This document shows positions 27,372 to 36,073 of a stretch of DNA of 64,000 nucleotides, piece after piece. A model generated the notes under the pieces. It searched no databases. It was not told where the DNA came from and was given only the letters and a program-made list of their open reading frames with translations. Origin of the DNA: Streptomyces sp. HUAS CB01 (GTDB lineage Bacteria > Actinomycetota > Actinomycetes > Streptomycetales > Streptomycetaceae); assembly GCF_030406905.1 (NCBI RefSeq), contig NZ_CP129137.1, positions 1,358,001-1,422,000 on the forward strand, written 5' to 3'. Made by a program: the position numbers and the translations under genes. How positions within the stretch are numbered: the stretch's first letter is position 1; each line of letters starts with the position of its first letter.

Positions 27372-27411
27372 CGCCTGGTGCACCGCACCACCGGGGGCGG
27401 CGCACCAGGCG
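27372..27411. terminator. Hairpin between convergent genes
   Basis: CGCCTGGTGC (27372-27381) and GCACCAGGCG (27402-27411) form a perfect ten-pair stem with a twenty-base GC-rich loop. It lies between the ADP-ribosylglycohydrolase and helY, which converge, and could end both transcripts. No U-tract. Confidence 0.5.
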
Positions 27412-27416
27412 CGAGG

Positions 27417-30245
27417 TCAGCCGACCGAGCTGTACGCCACCACGCCGCGCAGCACCGCGTCCACGGCCTTGCGCGCGTTGCGGGCCACCGTGGAGTTCTC
27501 GCCGGGCGCCGCTGCCGCGATCTGGCCGAGCACGTCGATGACCTGCTTGCACCAGCGGACGAAGTCGCCCGCGGGCATCTCCGCCTCGCGCAGCACCTCG
27601 TCCAGGCCCTTGCCCGAGGCCCACTGGTACGCGGCCCAGGCGAAACCGAGATCGGGCTCGCGCTGGCCCACGCCCTCGGCCTGGTTGATGCGGAAGTCCT
27701 CCTCCAGGGCGTCGAGCCGGCCCCAGATCCGCACCATCTCGCCGAGCGCGGCCTTCGCCTTGCCGGAGGGCAGCTTCGGCGCCACCGCGTCGTCGGCCTG
27801 CCGCGCCTCGTACACCAAAGCCGAGACGCAGGAGGCGAGTTCGGCCGGGTTCAGCCCCTCCCACACGCCTTCGCGCAGACACTCACTGGCCAGCAGGTCG
27901 AGCTCACCGTAGAGCCGGGCGAGCCGCCGGCCGTGCTCGGTGACCTCGTTGCCCCGCAGGTAGTCCAGTTCGGTCAGCAGCGCCACGATGCGGTCGAAGG
28001 TGCGGGCGATGGTGTTCGTCCGGCCCTCGATGCGCCGCTCCAGCTGGCGGGTGTCGCGCTGGAGCCGGTGGTAGCGCTCGGCCCAGCGGGCGTGGTCCTC
28101 GCGGTCGTCGCAGCCGTGGCAGGGATGGGCGCGGATCTCCTTGCGCAGCCGGGCGATCTCGCGGTCGTCCGCGGCGGCGGCGCGCGGCTTGCGGTGCCGG
28201 TCGGGCACGATGTGCCCGGCCTTGGTCCGCAGCGCCGAGGCGAGGTCGCGCCGGGACTGCGGCGAACGCGGGTTGAAGGACTTGGGGATGCGCATCCGCT
28301 CCAACGGCTCGACGGGGACAGGGAAGTCCATCGAGGCGAGCCGCTTGACCTGCCGCTCGGCCGTCAGCACCAGGGGGCGCGGCCCGTCGTGGTACTCGTA
28401 CCCGCGGTGGCCGTTGGACCGGCCGGCGGGCAGCCCGGGGTCGAGGACGAGCGCGAGGCCGGCGAACTTGCCGGTGGGGACGTGGATGACGTCGCCGGGC
28501 TTGAGCTTCTCCAGCGAGTCGGCGGCGGCCGCGCGGCGCTGCACGGCGCCCTGCTTGGCCAGCTCCGTCTCACGGTCCTTCAGCTCGCGCCGCAGCCGCG
28601 CGTACTCCTCGAAGTCGCCCAGATGGCACGTCATGCCCTCCCGGTAGCCCTCGAGCCCTTCCTCGTTGCGCTGCACCTGACGCGAGATGCCGACGACCGA
28701 CTTGTCCGCCTGGAACTGCGCGAAGGAGGTCTCCAGCAGTTCACGCGAGCGGTGCCGCCCGAACTGCTGCACGAGGTTGACGGCCATGTTGTACGACGGC
28801 TTGAAGCTGGAACGCAGCGGATACGTACGGGTACCGGCGAGGCCGGCGAGAGCCCCCGGGTCCATGCCGCGCTGCCAGAGCACGACCGCATGGCCCTCCA
28901 CGTCGATGCCGCGCCTGCCCGCCCGCCCGGTCAGCTGCGTGTACTCGCCGGGGGTGATGTCGGCGTGCTGCTCGCCGTTCCACTTGACGAGCTTCTCCAG
29001 CACGACGGACCTGGCGGGCATGTTGATGCCGAGGGCCAGGGTCTCGGTGGCGAAGACGGCCTTGACGAGGCCGCGGACGAAGAGTTCCTCCACGACCTCC
29101 TTGAAGGTCGGGAGCATCCCGGCGTGGTGCGCGGCTATGCCCCGTTCCAGGCCCTCCAGCCACTCGTAGTAGCCGAGGACGTGGAGGTCCTCGCGCGGGA
29201 TGGAGGCCGTGCGCTCCTCGACGACGGCCCGCACCTCGAGACGGGACTCCTCGTCGTTGAGCCGCAGCCCCGCGTACAGGCACTGCTGGACGGCGGCCTC
29301 GCAGCCGGCGCGGCTGAAGATGAACGTGATGGCGGGCAGCAGCCCTTCCGCGTCCAGCCGCTCGATGACCTCGGGCCGTCCCGGGGTCCAGATGCGGCCG
29401 CGCTGCCTGCGCTCGCGCTCGCGGTCGGCCTCGCGGACCATCTTGCCGCGGCGGCGGTCGCGCGGGTTGTACGTGCGCGAGTTCTCCATCCTGGCCAGCC
29501 GGACCAGGTCGGGGTTGACCTCGCGTCGGGCGGCGCCGCGCCCGCCGTGGTCGGTCTCCTCCTCGAAGAGGTCGTACATCCGGCGTCCGGCCAGCACGTG
29601 TTGCCACAGGGGCACGGGGCGGGACTCGGAAACGATCACCTCGGTGTCACCGCGGACGGTGTCCAGCCAGTCGCCGAACTCCTCCGCGTTGGACACCGTC
29701 GCCGAGAGCGACACCAGGGTCACCGACTCGGGGAGGTGGATGATCACTTCCTCCCACACGGCGCCGCGGAAGCGGTCGGAGAGGTAGTGCACCTCGTCCA
29801 TGACCACGTGACCCAGCCCGTTCAGCGACTGGGAACCCGCGTACAGCATGTTGCGCAGGACCTCGGTCGTCATGACGACCACCGGCGCCTCGGAGTTGAC
29901 GCTGTTGTCGCCGGTGAGCAGGCCGACCCTCCCGGGGCCGTACCGCTTCACCAGGTCCGAGTACTTCTGGTTGGACAGCGCCTTGATCGGGGTCGTGTAG
30001 AAGCACTTGCGCCCCTGGGCGAGGGCGAGGTGCACGGCGAACTCGCCGACGATCGTCTTGCCTGAGCCCGTGGGAGCCGCCACGAGCACGCCCTTGCCCG
30101 CCTCGAGCGCCTCGCAGGCCTCGATCTGGAAGGGGTCCAGCTCGAAGTCGTACATCTCGCGGAAGGGAGCGAGCGCGGTGGCCTGCTCGGCGGCGCGGGT
30201 CCGGGCAGCTGCGTATCGCTCGGCTGGTGAGAGGTCCTCTGTCAT
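27417..30245 (-). CDS. helY: HelY/Mtr4-like superfamily 2 RNA helicase
   Basis: A 942-residue helicase of the Ski2 family. Walker A APTGSGKT is at 57-64, the DEVH box at 150-153, SLSATVSNAEEF (motif III), and motif VI QLTGRAGRRGID; a beta-barrel-like and helical C-terminal half (GDVIHVPTGKFAGLALVLDP, then a helical bundle) resembles Mtr4/Ski2 arch and C-domain regions. It probably unwinds structured RNA with a nuclease. ATG at 30245 gives the usual length. HelY lies beside tatC and tatA in Mycobacterium as well, a conserved but unexplained arrangement. Confidence 0.92.
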   Translation of the reverse strand: MTEDLSPAERYAAARTRAAEQATALAPFREMYDFELDPFQIEACEALEAGKGVLVAAPTGSGKTIVGEFAVHLALAQGRKCFYTTPIKALSNQKYSDLVKRYGPGRVGLLTGDNSVNSEAPVVVMTTEVLRNMLYAGSQSLNGLGHVVMDEVHYLSDRFRGAVWEEVIIHLPESVTLVSLSATVSNAEEFGDWLDTVRGDTEVIVSESRPVPLWQHVLAGRRMYDLFEEETDHGGRGAARREVNPDLVRLARMENSRTYNPRDRRRGKMVREADRERERRQRGRIWTPGRPEVIERLDAEGLLPAITFIFSRAGCEAAVQQCLYAGLRLNDEESRLEVRAVVEERTASIPREDLHVLGYYEWLEGLERGIAAHHAGMLPTFKEVVEELFVRGLVKAVFATETLALGINMPARSVVLEKLVKWNGEQHADITPGEYTQLTGRAGRRGIDVEGHAVVLWQRGMDPGALAGLAGTRTYPLRSSFKPSYNMAVNLVQQFGRHRSRELLETSFAQFQADKSVVGISRQVQRNEEGLEGYREGMTCHLGDFEEYARLRRELKDRETELAKQGAVQRRAAAADSLEKLKPGDVIHVPTGKFAGLALVLDPGLPAGRSNGHRGYEYHDGPRPLVLTAERQVKRLASMDFPVPVEPLERMRIPKSFNPRSPQSRRDLASALRTKAGHIVPDRHRKPRAAAADDREIARLRKEIRAHPCHGCDDREDHARWAERYHRLQRDTRQLERRIEGRTNTIARTFDRIVALLTELDYLRGNEVTEHGRRLARLYGELDLLASECLREGVWEGLNPAELASCVSALVYEARQADDAVAPKLPSGKAKAALGEMVRIWGRLDALEEDFRINQAEGVGQREPDLGFAWAAYQWASGKGLDEVLREAEMPAGDFVRWCKQVIDVLGQIAAAAPGENSTVARNARKAVDAVLRGVVAYSSVG

Positions 30246-30314
30246 CTTGTAGTCGAGCCTACCCGCCAGGTCCGACAGCGGGCGCGATCTTATTCGAGCG
30301 CGGACGGAGACTCA

Positions 30315-30345
30315 GGGTGAGCGGCCGGACGCGGCGCGCTCACCC
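30315..30345 (-). terminator. Hairpin after tatC
   Basis: GGGTGAGC (30315-30322) and GCTCACCC (30338-30345) make a perfect eight-pair stem that can extend with inner G/C pairs. It falls in the 116 bases between tatC and helY, on the minus-strand transcript, so helY may have its own promoter. Confidence 0.5.
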
Positions 30346-30361
30346 GGGGGGACCCTCGGAA

Positions 30362-31309
30362 TCAGGTGACGTCGTCGTACCCGTTGACGCGGCCCCGGTC
30401 GCCGCTCTGCTGCTCGGGGAGCGCGCGGGCGGCGGGGACGGCCTCGATCTCGCCGATGGCCTCGGGCGTGAGGTCGAGCTCGGAGGCCTCGTCGTCGCTC
30501 AGGCCGGCGTCGGGGTTCTTGCGTCCCCGGCGGGCGTCGTTGAGGAAGGAGAAGCCCACGGCGACGAAGTAGAGGACGGCCAGGGGGCCGGCCAGGAGGA
30601 GCATCGAGATCGGCTCACCACCCGGTGTGGCGATCGCGGCGAAGGCCGTGAGGCCGATGATCATTCCGCGCCACCAGCGGAGCATCCGCCTGCCGGTGAG
30701 CACACCGGTGATGTTGAGCAGGATGAGGAGCAGCGGAAGTTCGAAGGCGATACCGAAGACGATCACCATGCGGGTGATCAGGTCCAGGTAGTCGTCCAGC
30801 GGCAGCAGCGGCTTCGCACCGGACGGGGCGAACCCGAGCATGATCTCCGCGGTCTGCGGCAGGATCGAGTACGCGAGGTAGGCGCCGCCCACGAAGAGCG
30901 GGACGCCGGCGGCCACGAAGCTCAGCGCATAGCGCTTCTCGTGGTGGTGCAGCCCGGGGGCGACGAAGGCCCAGAGCTGGTAGAGCCAGACCGGGGTCGC
31001 GGCCAGTACGCCCGCCATGAGGGCGACCTTCAGCGCGATCGTGAACGGCGACAGGAGGCCCTGGGTCGTCATCTCGGCGCAGAGCTGGCCGTTCCGCATG
31101 ACGACCTCGCCGTTCACGCAGCCGACCGACTCGAGGATCGGCCGCATCAGGAAGGCGAAGATCTCCTTCTGGAAGAAGGCTGCGACGATCGTCACCACCG
31201 CGATCGCCAGCACCGACTTCATCAACCGGTTGCGCAACTCACGCAGGTGTTCTCCGAGCGGCATCCGCCCCTCGGCGTCCTTCTCCTGCTTGCGTGCGGA
31301 CTTGAGCAA
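30362..31309 (-). CDS. tatC: Twin-arginine translocase subunit TatC
   Basis: A 315-residue six-helix membrane protein that receives folded Tat substrates through their RR signal peptides. Conserved parts: the N-terminal MPLGEHLRELRNRL, FLMRPI, the loop after helix 2 (TTQGLLSPFTIALKVA), PVWLYQLWAFVAPGL and GIAFELPLLLILL. The hydrophilic C-terminal tail (about 60 residues) is longer than in E. coli and common in actinomycetes. The start is a TTG at 31309, with GAGGAAG four to five bases upstream. It follows tatA by 42 bases. Confidence 0.95.
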   Translation of the reverse strand: MLKSARKQEKDAEGRMPLGEHLRELRNRLMKSVLAIAVVTIVAAFFQKEIFAFLMRPILESVGCVNGEVVMRNGQLCAEMTTQGLLSPFTIALKVALMAGVLAATPVWLYQLWAFVAPGLHHHEKRYALSFVAAGVPLFVGGAYLAYSILPQTAEIMLGFAPSGAKPLLPLDDYLDLITRMVIVFGIAFELPLLLILLNITGVLTGRRMLRWWRGMIIGLTAFAAIATPGGEPISMLLLAGPLAVLYFVAVGFSFLNDARRGRKNPDAGLSDDEASELDLTPEAIGEIEAVPAARALPEQQSGDRGRVNGYDDVT

Positions 31310-31351
31310 CCCACTTCCTCGTCTCGTGCGGGAACCGTCGGGGGAACCGGG

Positions 31352-31642
31352 TCAGCTCTGGGTCGTGCGGTTCGGCTCCGAGACCGGGCGGCTGCTCGTC
31401 ACATCGCCGGGGGCGGCCTGGATGGTGCGCGGGGCGCCCTTCTGCGCGGCGGGGTCGGCGCCCGGCGTCGTCTGACCGCCCGCCGGCTCGTCGTCCTTCT
31501 TCATCGCCTTGGCCTCGCTCTTCAGGATCCGAGCGGACTTGCCGAGCGAACGGGCCATGTCGGGCAGCTTCTTGGCACCGAACAGCAGCAGGATGACCAC
31601 GATGATCAGGAGGATCTCGAGGGGCTTCAGATTGCCGATCAT
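31352..31642 (-). CDS. tatA: Twin-arginine translocase subunit TatA
   Basis: A 96-residue TatA protein. One N-terminal helix (NLKPLEILLIIVVILLLFG), the FGAKKLPDMARSLGKS hinge and amphipathic helix, then a charged tail. Many copies form the Tat pore. The ATG at 31642 fits the family start; GAAGGAAG is six bases upstream. Forms tatA-tatC; no tatB is seen in the window. Confidence 0.95.
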   Translation of the reverse strand: MIGNLKPLEILLIIVVILLLFGAKKLPDMARSLGKSARILKSEAKAMKKDDEPAGGQTTPGADPAAQKGAPRTIQAAPGDVTSSRPVSEPNRTTQS

Positions 31643-31854
31643 GTGCGACTTCCTTCTCACTGAGGCGGCTGAAGGGCGGGCTGCCCGGCGGCGGTCGGAC
31701 AGGAGTCCGATCGCCGACATGGCAGCGATCGTAACCCGCCGGAGTAAACGCAGGGCAATGGCTGTGCATACCGGCGATTGCGACCCGAACCGGCAGCGCG
31801 TCCACCACAGGCAGGGTACCTCCGGGCCGTCCGCCGGAGGAGACCGCGTATCCG

Positions 31855-32052
31855 CTACCGCAGGGCCTCGCCCGTGCGCGCCAGACCCGTCGCCGCTCTC
31901 TCCAGGTCCTCCGCGGCGCGGTTGACGCGTTCCGCGGTGGCGGCCACCTGCCGGCCCAGTCGCTGGACCTCCAGGAAGACACGGACACCGAGGACGCCGA
32001 GGACGGCGATCCCGAGGAACCCCAGGGCGATGGCGAGCATGGGCCAGAACAT
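31855..32052 (-). CDS. Small membrane protein, hypothetical
   Basis: A 65-residue protein with one N-terminal membrane helix (MLAIALGFLGIAVLGVLGVRVFLEV) and a short helical, Ala/Arg/Glu-rich tail (EVQRLGRQVAATAERVNRAA) that could form a coiled-coil. Its composition is like a real membrane protein rather than random sequence, and a similar gene sits before tatA in related Streptomyces, from memory. No function is known. It lies about 210 bases before tatA on the same strand. Confidence 0.62.
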   Translation of the reverse strand: MFWPMLAIALGFLGIAVLGVLGVRVFLEVQRLGRQVAATAERVNRAAEDLERAATGLARTGEALR

Positions 32053-32250
32053 GGAGCAGAGCCTAGTGCCGCGAGCGGAGGGGTGCGCCGCGAGGCTCGC
32101 GGCCCCCCGGTGCGCTGTGCCGCCGGGCGGACGGACTGCTCACCCACCGTGCGCATTCGGGCGACTCCGCAAACGCCGCGAAGTACTGCCGTGCGGGTTG
32201 CCGCGGGACCGGTGAACCCTTCGGTCACGGCACCGGAGGCCGGAACGGGG

Positions 32251-32514
32251 TCAGACGGTGGAGTGGAGGCGCAGCGTCCGCACTCCGCCGCCGGTGAGGA
32301 GTTCGACTATCCGCTCCCCCGCCGGCTTGCGGACGGCGGCCCCGCACTCGGGGCAGGTGAAGGAGTAGAAGGTGGTCCGCCGGCTCGCACCGATCGCGAG
32401 CCGCAGCGCGCCCGCCGCCAGTTCGAAGCGGCCGCGGCAGTCGGGGCAGGCGGCCTTGAAGAGGGTCGGGACCTTCGGCGCCTGAATTCCGGACAGAGCG
32501 GACATATCCCTCAT
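32251..32514 (-). CDS. Small zinc-ribbon protein
   Basis: An 87-residue protein with two CxxC knuckles: ACPDCRGRFEL (Cys23/Cys26) and FTCPECGAAV (Cys54/Cys57), a likely structural zinc site. Short size and basic charge suggest nucleic-acid or protein binding. The ATG at 32514 is chosen over later and earlier in-frame ATGs because GGGAACC lies just upstream. It follows pafC by 19 bases on the same strand, so it may be the last gene of the pafB-pafC unit. Confidence 0.68.
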   Translation of the reverse strand: MRDMSALSGIQAPKVPTLFKAACPDCRGRFELAAGALRLAIGASRRTTFYSFTCPECGAAVRKPAGERIVELLTGGGVRTLRLHSTV

Positions 32515-32533
32515 GGTTCCCATCGATCGGCCG

Positions 32534-33490
32534 TCAGTCCTGACTGTCGTACGCGGCGAGCGCCTCACGCGCCGCCTGCCGCGCGCTCCCCGCGAGGTCG
32601 GACGGCGACACGATCCGGCCGTCGCGCCCCAGCCGGAGCGCGAGCCGCCGCAGGGACGCCGGGTCAGGGGTGCGCAGGGTGATCCGCAGACCGCCGTCGG
32701 GCTGCTCCTCCGCGCTGTCGTGCGGGTAGTACTCGGCCACCCAGCGGCCACCCGGACCGACCTCGACGACGACCTCCGGATCCTCCGCCGACGGCTGCAC
32801 CAGCCCCTCCGACAGATCGCGCAGCTCCGTCTCGGGCGGTGCCGACGGCTCGTCCAGGAGCCGGATCTCGGCCACCCGGTCGAGCCGGAAGGTCCGGCGC
32901 GCCTCGGAGAGGTAGCACCAGCCCTCCATGTACGTGTGGCCGACGGCGAAGAGGCGGATGGGGTCGACCTCGCGCTCGGTGAGCTCGTCCCGCGCCGGGG
33001 AGTAGTAGCGCAGCCACAGTCTGCGCCGCTCGGAGATGGCGCGGTCGACGTCGGCGAAGACACCCCCCTCGGACTCGAAGGTCACGGAGAGCCGGGAGCT
33101 GGCGCCCGCGGACTCCCCGGCCGCGGCCTCCAGCTTGGCGGTGGCCCGCACCAGTGCCTCGCGGTCGCCCTCCCGCAGCCCGGGCAGCGTGGCGACGGCG
33201 CGCGCGGCGACCAGGAGCGCGGTCGCCTCGTCGGCGGCCAGCCGGAGCGGCTCGGCGACGTCGTCCGGGTTGTGCCACCAGATGCGCTCACCGTCGGTGT
33301 CGATGTCGAGGAGATCGCCGCCGCGGAAGCTGGTCCCGCACATGGGCAGCACGTCGAGGTCGGAGATCAGCTCGTCCTCGGTGATCCCGAAGGCCCGGGC
33401 GACGTCCCCGACCCGTGCGCCGGGGCGTTCACGCAGATACGTCACCAGCGAGAGCATCCGCCGGGTCTGGTCGATGGCGTTCGCGGCCAT
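32534..33490 (-). CDS. pafC: WYL-domain transcription activator PafC
   Basis: A 318-residue regulator. N-terminal winged helix (about 10-65: TRRMLSLVTYLRERPGARVG, then ITEDELISDLDVLPMCG), a WYL domain (about 150-225: DRAISERRRLWLRYYSPARD, EGWCYLSEARRTFRLDRV) and a C-terminal WCX extension. PafB and PafC act together as the PafBC complex, which in mycobacteria activates a RecA-independent DNA damage response, probably via a nucleic acid ligand. It follows pafB after 17 bases. Confidence 0.92.
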   Translation of the reverse strand: MAANAIDQTRRMLSLVTYLRERPGARVGDVARAFGITEDELISDLDVLPMCGTSFRGGDLLDIDTDGERIWWHNPDDVAEPLRLAADEATALLVAARAVATLPGLREGDREALVRATAKLEAAAGESAGASSRLSVTFESEGGVFADVDRAISERRRLWLRYYSPARDELTEREVDPIRLFAVGHTYMEGWCYLSEARRTFRLDRVAEIRLLDEPSAPPETELRDLSEGLVQPSAEDPEVVVEVGPGGRWVAEYYPHDSAEEQPDGGLRITLRTPDPASLRRLALRLGRDGRIVSPSDLAGSARQAAREALAAYDSQD

Positions 33491-33507
33491 GCCTGTACGA
33501 GTCCCCC

Positions 33508-34464
33508 TCAGCCCTTGGCCACGGCGCGCAGCCGGTCCACCACATCGGCCCGCAGATCCGCGGGCTCTAGCACGACGACGTCCGGTCCGAACTCCACCAG
33601 CCAGGCGTCCAGACCGTGCCCGTACGGAATCTCCAACTCGTCCCACCCGTCTCCGAGTTCCCGTACGGATGTGGCGCGGGCGCGCAGCGGGTAGCCCGCG
33701 CCGGCCCGCAACCTGATCCGCGCGGTCCTCGTGGCGGTCTCGCCGGCCCAGCTCTCGACCGTCTCGCGCACGGTGACGACGTCCGGCACCGGCGCGGTGA
33801 AGGCGCCGGTACGGGAGCGGACCTTGCCGGTGATACGGGAGAGCCGGAAGACGCGCTCGGCGCCGCGGTCGCGGTCCCAGCCCGCGAGGTACCAGTGCCC
33901 GCGCCAGCACTCCAGCGTCCAGGGCTCGACGTGGCGGGTCTCGGGGCGCACCGCGTTGGACTTGCGGTAGTCGAAGACGACGGGCCGCCGGTCGCGGCAG
34001 GCGAGCATCAGCGGCTCGAAGGCGGTCTCGTGGACCGGGATGCGCGGCTCGAGGGCGCTGTGCTGGACCTCGTACAGGTCCTCCGCCTCGGGCATTCCGG
34101 CGGCGCGCAGCTTCTGCAGGGCTCCGCTGGCCGCGCCGGCGAGCCGGGCCTGCTGCCAGACCTTGGCGGCGAGGCCGAGCGCCGCGGCCTCCTCGGCGTC
34201 GAGGGTGATGGGCGGAAGCCGGTTGGAGTCGCGGCGGGCGAGATAGCCGGTCTCGCCGTCGAGGTTGTCCACGGTGGCGATGACGAGTCCCAGTTCGCGG
34301 AGGTCGTCCTTGTCGCGCTCGAACATCCGGTTGAAGGCGTCGTCGGAGGCGGCTTCCATGTAGGCCTCGATGGAGCCGCGCAGCTCCCGCTTGCTGAGCG
34401 GCCGCCGCGTCCCGAGCAGACACAGCGCCAGGTTCATCAGCCGCTCGGCCTTGGCAATGGCCAT
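33508..34464 (-). CDS. pafB: WYL-domain transcription activator PafB
   Basis: A 318-residue paralogue of PafC with the same three-domain plan: winged helix (RLMNLALCLLGTRRPLSKRE, RDKDDLRELGLVI), WYL domain (ACRDRRPVVFDYRKSN, EPWTLECWRGHWYLAGWDRD) and WCX. The ATG at 34464 begins the family N-terminus (MAIAKAERLMN) and has a GGAAGGGCG just upstream. PafB and PafC are equal in length here, as expected from a tandem duplication that later diverged. A terminator separates it from the upstream FKBP gene, so pafB-pafC likely has its own promoter. Confidence 0.92.
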   Translation of the reverse strand: MAIAKAERLMNLALCLLGTRRPLSKRELRGSIEAYMEAASDDAFNRMFERDKDDLRELGLVIATVDNLDGETGYLARRDSNRLPPITLDAEEAAALGLAAKVWQQARLAGAASGALQKLRAAGMPEAEDLYEVQHSALEPRIPVHETAFEPLMLACRDRRPVVFDYRKSNAVRPETRHVEPWTLECWRGHWYLAGWDRDRGAERVFRLSRITGKVRSRTGAFTAPVPDVVTVRETVESWAGETATRTARIRLRAGAGYPLRARATSVRELGDGWDELEIPYGHGLDAWLVEFGPDVVVLEPADLRADVVDRLRAVAKG

Positions 34465-34531
34465 CGACGCCCTTCCGCCCTTCCTCACCGTTCTTCTGAT
34501 CGTCGAACCTACCGCTACGGAGCGTCGTGGC

Positions 34532-34569
34532 AAAAGCGCGGGGCCCATGCCCGTACAGGCATGGGCCCC
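34532..34569 (-). terminator. Intrinsic terminator after the small FKBP gene
   Basis: GGGGCCCATGCC (34540-34551) and GGCATGGGCCCC (34558-34569) form a perfect twelve-pair stem with a six-base loop (CGTACA). On the minus strand it is followed by GCGCTTTTGCC, a short U-run. It lies about 20 bases after the FKBP stop. Confidence 0.85.
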
Positions 34570-34587
34570 GATCCGGACCGGCTGCGA

Positions 34588-34962
34588 TCAGACCGCGACC
34601 AGGTCGCAGACGAAGATCAGCGTCTCGCCCGGGGCGATACGGCCGCCGCCGGCGCCGCGGTCCCCGTAGGCGAGGTGCGCCGGGATGGTCAGCTGGCGGC
34701 GGCCACCGACCTTCATGCCCTGGACGCCCTGGTCCCAGCCCTTGATGACCTGGCCGGCGCCGAGCTGGAACTGCAGCGGGGTGCCGCGGTTCCAGGAGGC
34801 GTCGAACTCCTCGCCGGTGGAGAAGGCCACGCCCACGTAGTGGACGGAGACGGTGTCCCCCGCCTTGGCCTCGGGCCCGTCGCCCTCCCAGATGTCCTTG
34901 ATCTCAAGGTCGGCCGGCGGCTCGCCGCCCGGGAAGTCGATCTCGGGCTTCTCGATGCTCAC
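34588..34962 (-). CDS. FKBP-type peptidyl-prolyl isomerase
   Basis: A 124-residue single-domain FKBP. Residues of the FK506-binding pocket are present: VSVHYVGVAFSTGEEFDASW, QVIKGWDQGVQGMKVGGRR, AYGDRGAGG and LIFVCDLVAV. No signal peptide, so cytoplasmic. It speeds proline cis-trans isomerisation in protein folding. It is 43 bases after the FKBP lipoprotein gene on the same strand and ends at a strong terminator. Confidence 0.95.
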   Translation of the reverse strand: MSIEKPEIDFPGGEPPADLEIKDIWEGDGPEAKAGDTVSVHYVGVAFSTGEEFDASWNRGTPLQFQLGAGQVIKGWDQGVQGMKVGGRRQLTIPAHLAYGDRGAGGGRIAPGETLIFVCDLVAV

Positions 34963-35005
34963 GTGTTGCTCCTTGCGTTCTCTGTGCGAGTCAACGCGGA
35001 CAGTC

Positions 35006-35938
35006 TTACAGAACCGCCAGGATGTCGACGGAGAAGACCAGCGTCGACTTCGCCGGGATCGGGCCCTGGGCCTGGTCGCCGTAGGCCATGTCCGGCGGCA
35101 CGACGAGGAGCACCCGGCTGCCGACCTTCTTGCCCTCCAGCCCCTTCGACCAGCCCGGGATCACCCCGGCGAGCGGGAAGGTGACGGGAGCGCCCTTGGA
35201 GTAGCTGCTGTCGAACTCCTTGCCGTCCTTCCACAGGACGCCCTTGTACTGGACGGCCACCGTGTTGTCGGCCTTGACCGCGGGGCCGCTGCCCTCGATG
35301 ACGTAGTTGGAGACCAGCTTGGTCGGCGCGGCCTTCTTCGGCACCGTGATCGAGGGTGCCTTGCCGTCGGTGTTCGTACCGACCTTGGGCAGGTCGATGT
35401 TGTCCTGGGCCACCTCGGTGCCCTTGGCGGACACGGGGAGGGTTGTGCCCTTGACGACGTCCATGACGAACACGAGCGTGGCGTTGGGCGGGATGTCGCC
35501 CTGGCCCTGGCTGCCGTACGCGAGCGACGGCGGGATGGACACCTCGAGGCGGCTGCCGACCTTCTGGCCGTCGAGCGCCTTCTGCCAGCCCTCGATGACG
35601 CCACCGCCACCGATCGTGACGGCGAAGGGCTCGCCCCGGTCGAAGCTGTTGTCGAACGGCTTGTCCCCGTCCCAGACCTGGCCGAGGTAGTCGACCTGGG
35701 CCTGGTCGCCCTTCTTGAGGGCCTGGCCCTTGCCCTCGCTGATGACCTCGACCTTGAGGTCCTTGGGGGGCTTGCCCTCGCCCTTGGCGAGCGTGGGCTT
35801 CTCGCCGAACTTCGCACCCGCGGTGATGGCGGGCAGTCCGTTCGACGTCTGGGCGGAATTGGAGCCCTTGTCGTCGCCGCACGCCGCTGTGGAGAGCAGC
35901 AGCAGGGGCACGACGAGCAGGCCGGCAAGTCGGCGCAC
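35006..35938 (-). CDS. Two-domain FKBP-type isomerase lipoprotein
   Basis: A 310-residue lipoprotein. The signal peptide ends in a lipobox LSTAAC (Cys20). Two FKBP domains follow (about 75-165 and 205-305); the first has the complete core (VDYLGQVWDGDKPFDNSF, GVIEGWQKALDGQKVGSRLE), the second is similar (VQYKGVLWKDGKEFDSSY, GVIPGWSKGLEGKKVGSR). It would assist folding of exported proteins at the outer face of the membrane. GTG at 35938 has GAGGAA upstream. It may share a transcript with the cytoplasmic FKBP; its 5' neighbour is pafA. Confidence 0.92.
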   Translation of the reverse strand: MRRLAGLLVVPLLLLSTAACGDDKGSNSAQTSNGLPAITAGAKFGEKPTLAKGEGKPPKDLKVEVISEGKGQALKKGDQAQVDYLGQVWDGDKPFDNSFDRGEPFAVTIGGGGVIEGWQKALDGQKVGSRLEVSIPPSLAYGSQGQGDIPPNATLVFVMDVVKGTTLPVSAKGTEVAQDNIDLPKVGTNTDGKAPSITVPKKAAPTKLVSNYVIEGSGPAVKADNTVAVQYKGVLWKDGKEFDSSYSKGAPVTFPLAGVIPGWSKGLEGKKVGSRVLLVVPPDMAYGDQAQGPIPAKSTLVFSVDILAVL

Positions 35939-35994
35939 GTGTTCCTCAGATCTCAGACGGCACTTCGGTCGCTCGACACTCTAGGCCGTGCCGA

Positions 35995-36023
35995 GGGCCC
36001 CGTACGAGAGACGTACGGGGCCC
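35995..36023 (-). terminator. Hairpin after pafA
   Basis: GGGCCCCGTACG and CGTACGGGGCCC form a perfect twelve-pair stem around a five-base loop (AGAGA). It lies 51 bases downstream of the pafA stop on the minus strand and upstream of the FKBP lipoprotein. No U-tract follows. Confidence 0.75.
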
Positions 36024-36073
36024 GAGGGACGTTCCCGGCCCGCCCTGCCGGGTGCTGGCGGGCGGCCGTACCG

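Noticed and set aside
27378..30065. Long plus-strand frame opposite helY (about 895 residues)
   Set aside because: Gly/Val/Asp-rich mirror of helY without domains or start site; a usual artefact of high GC.
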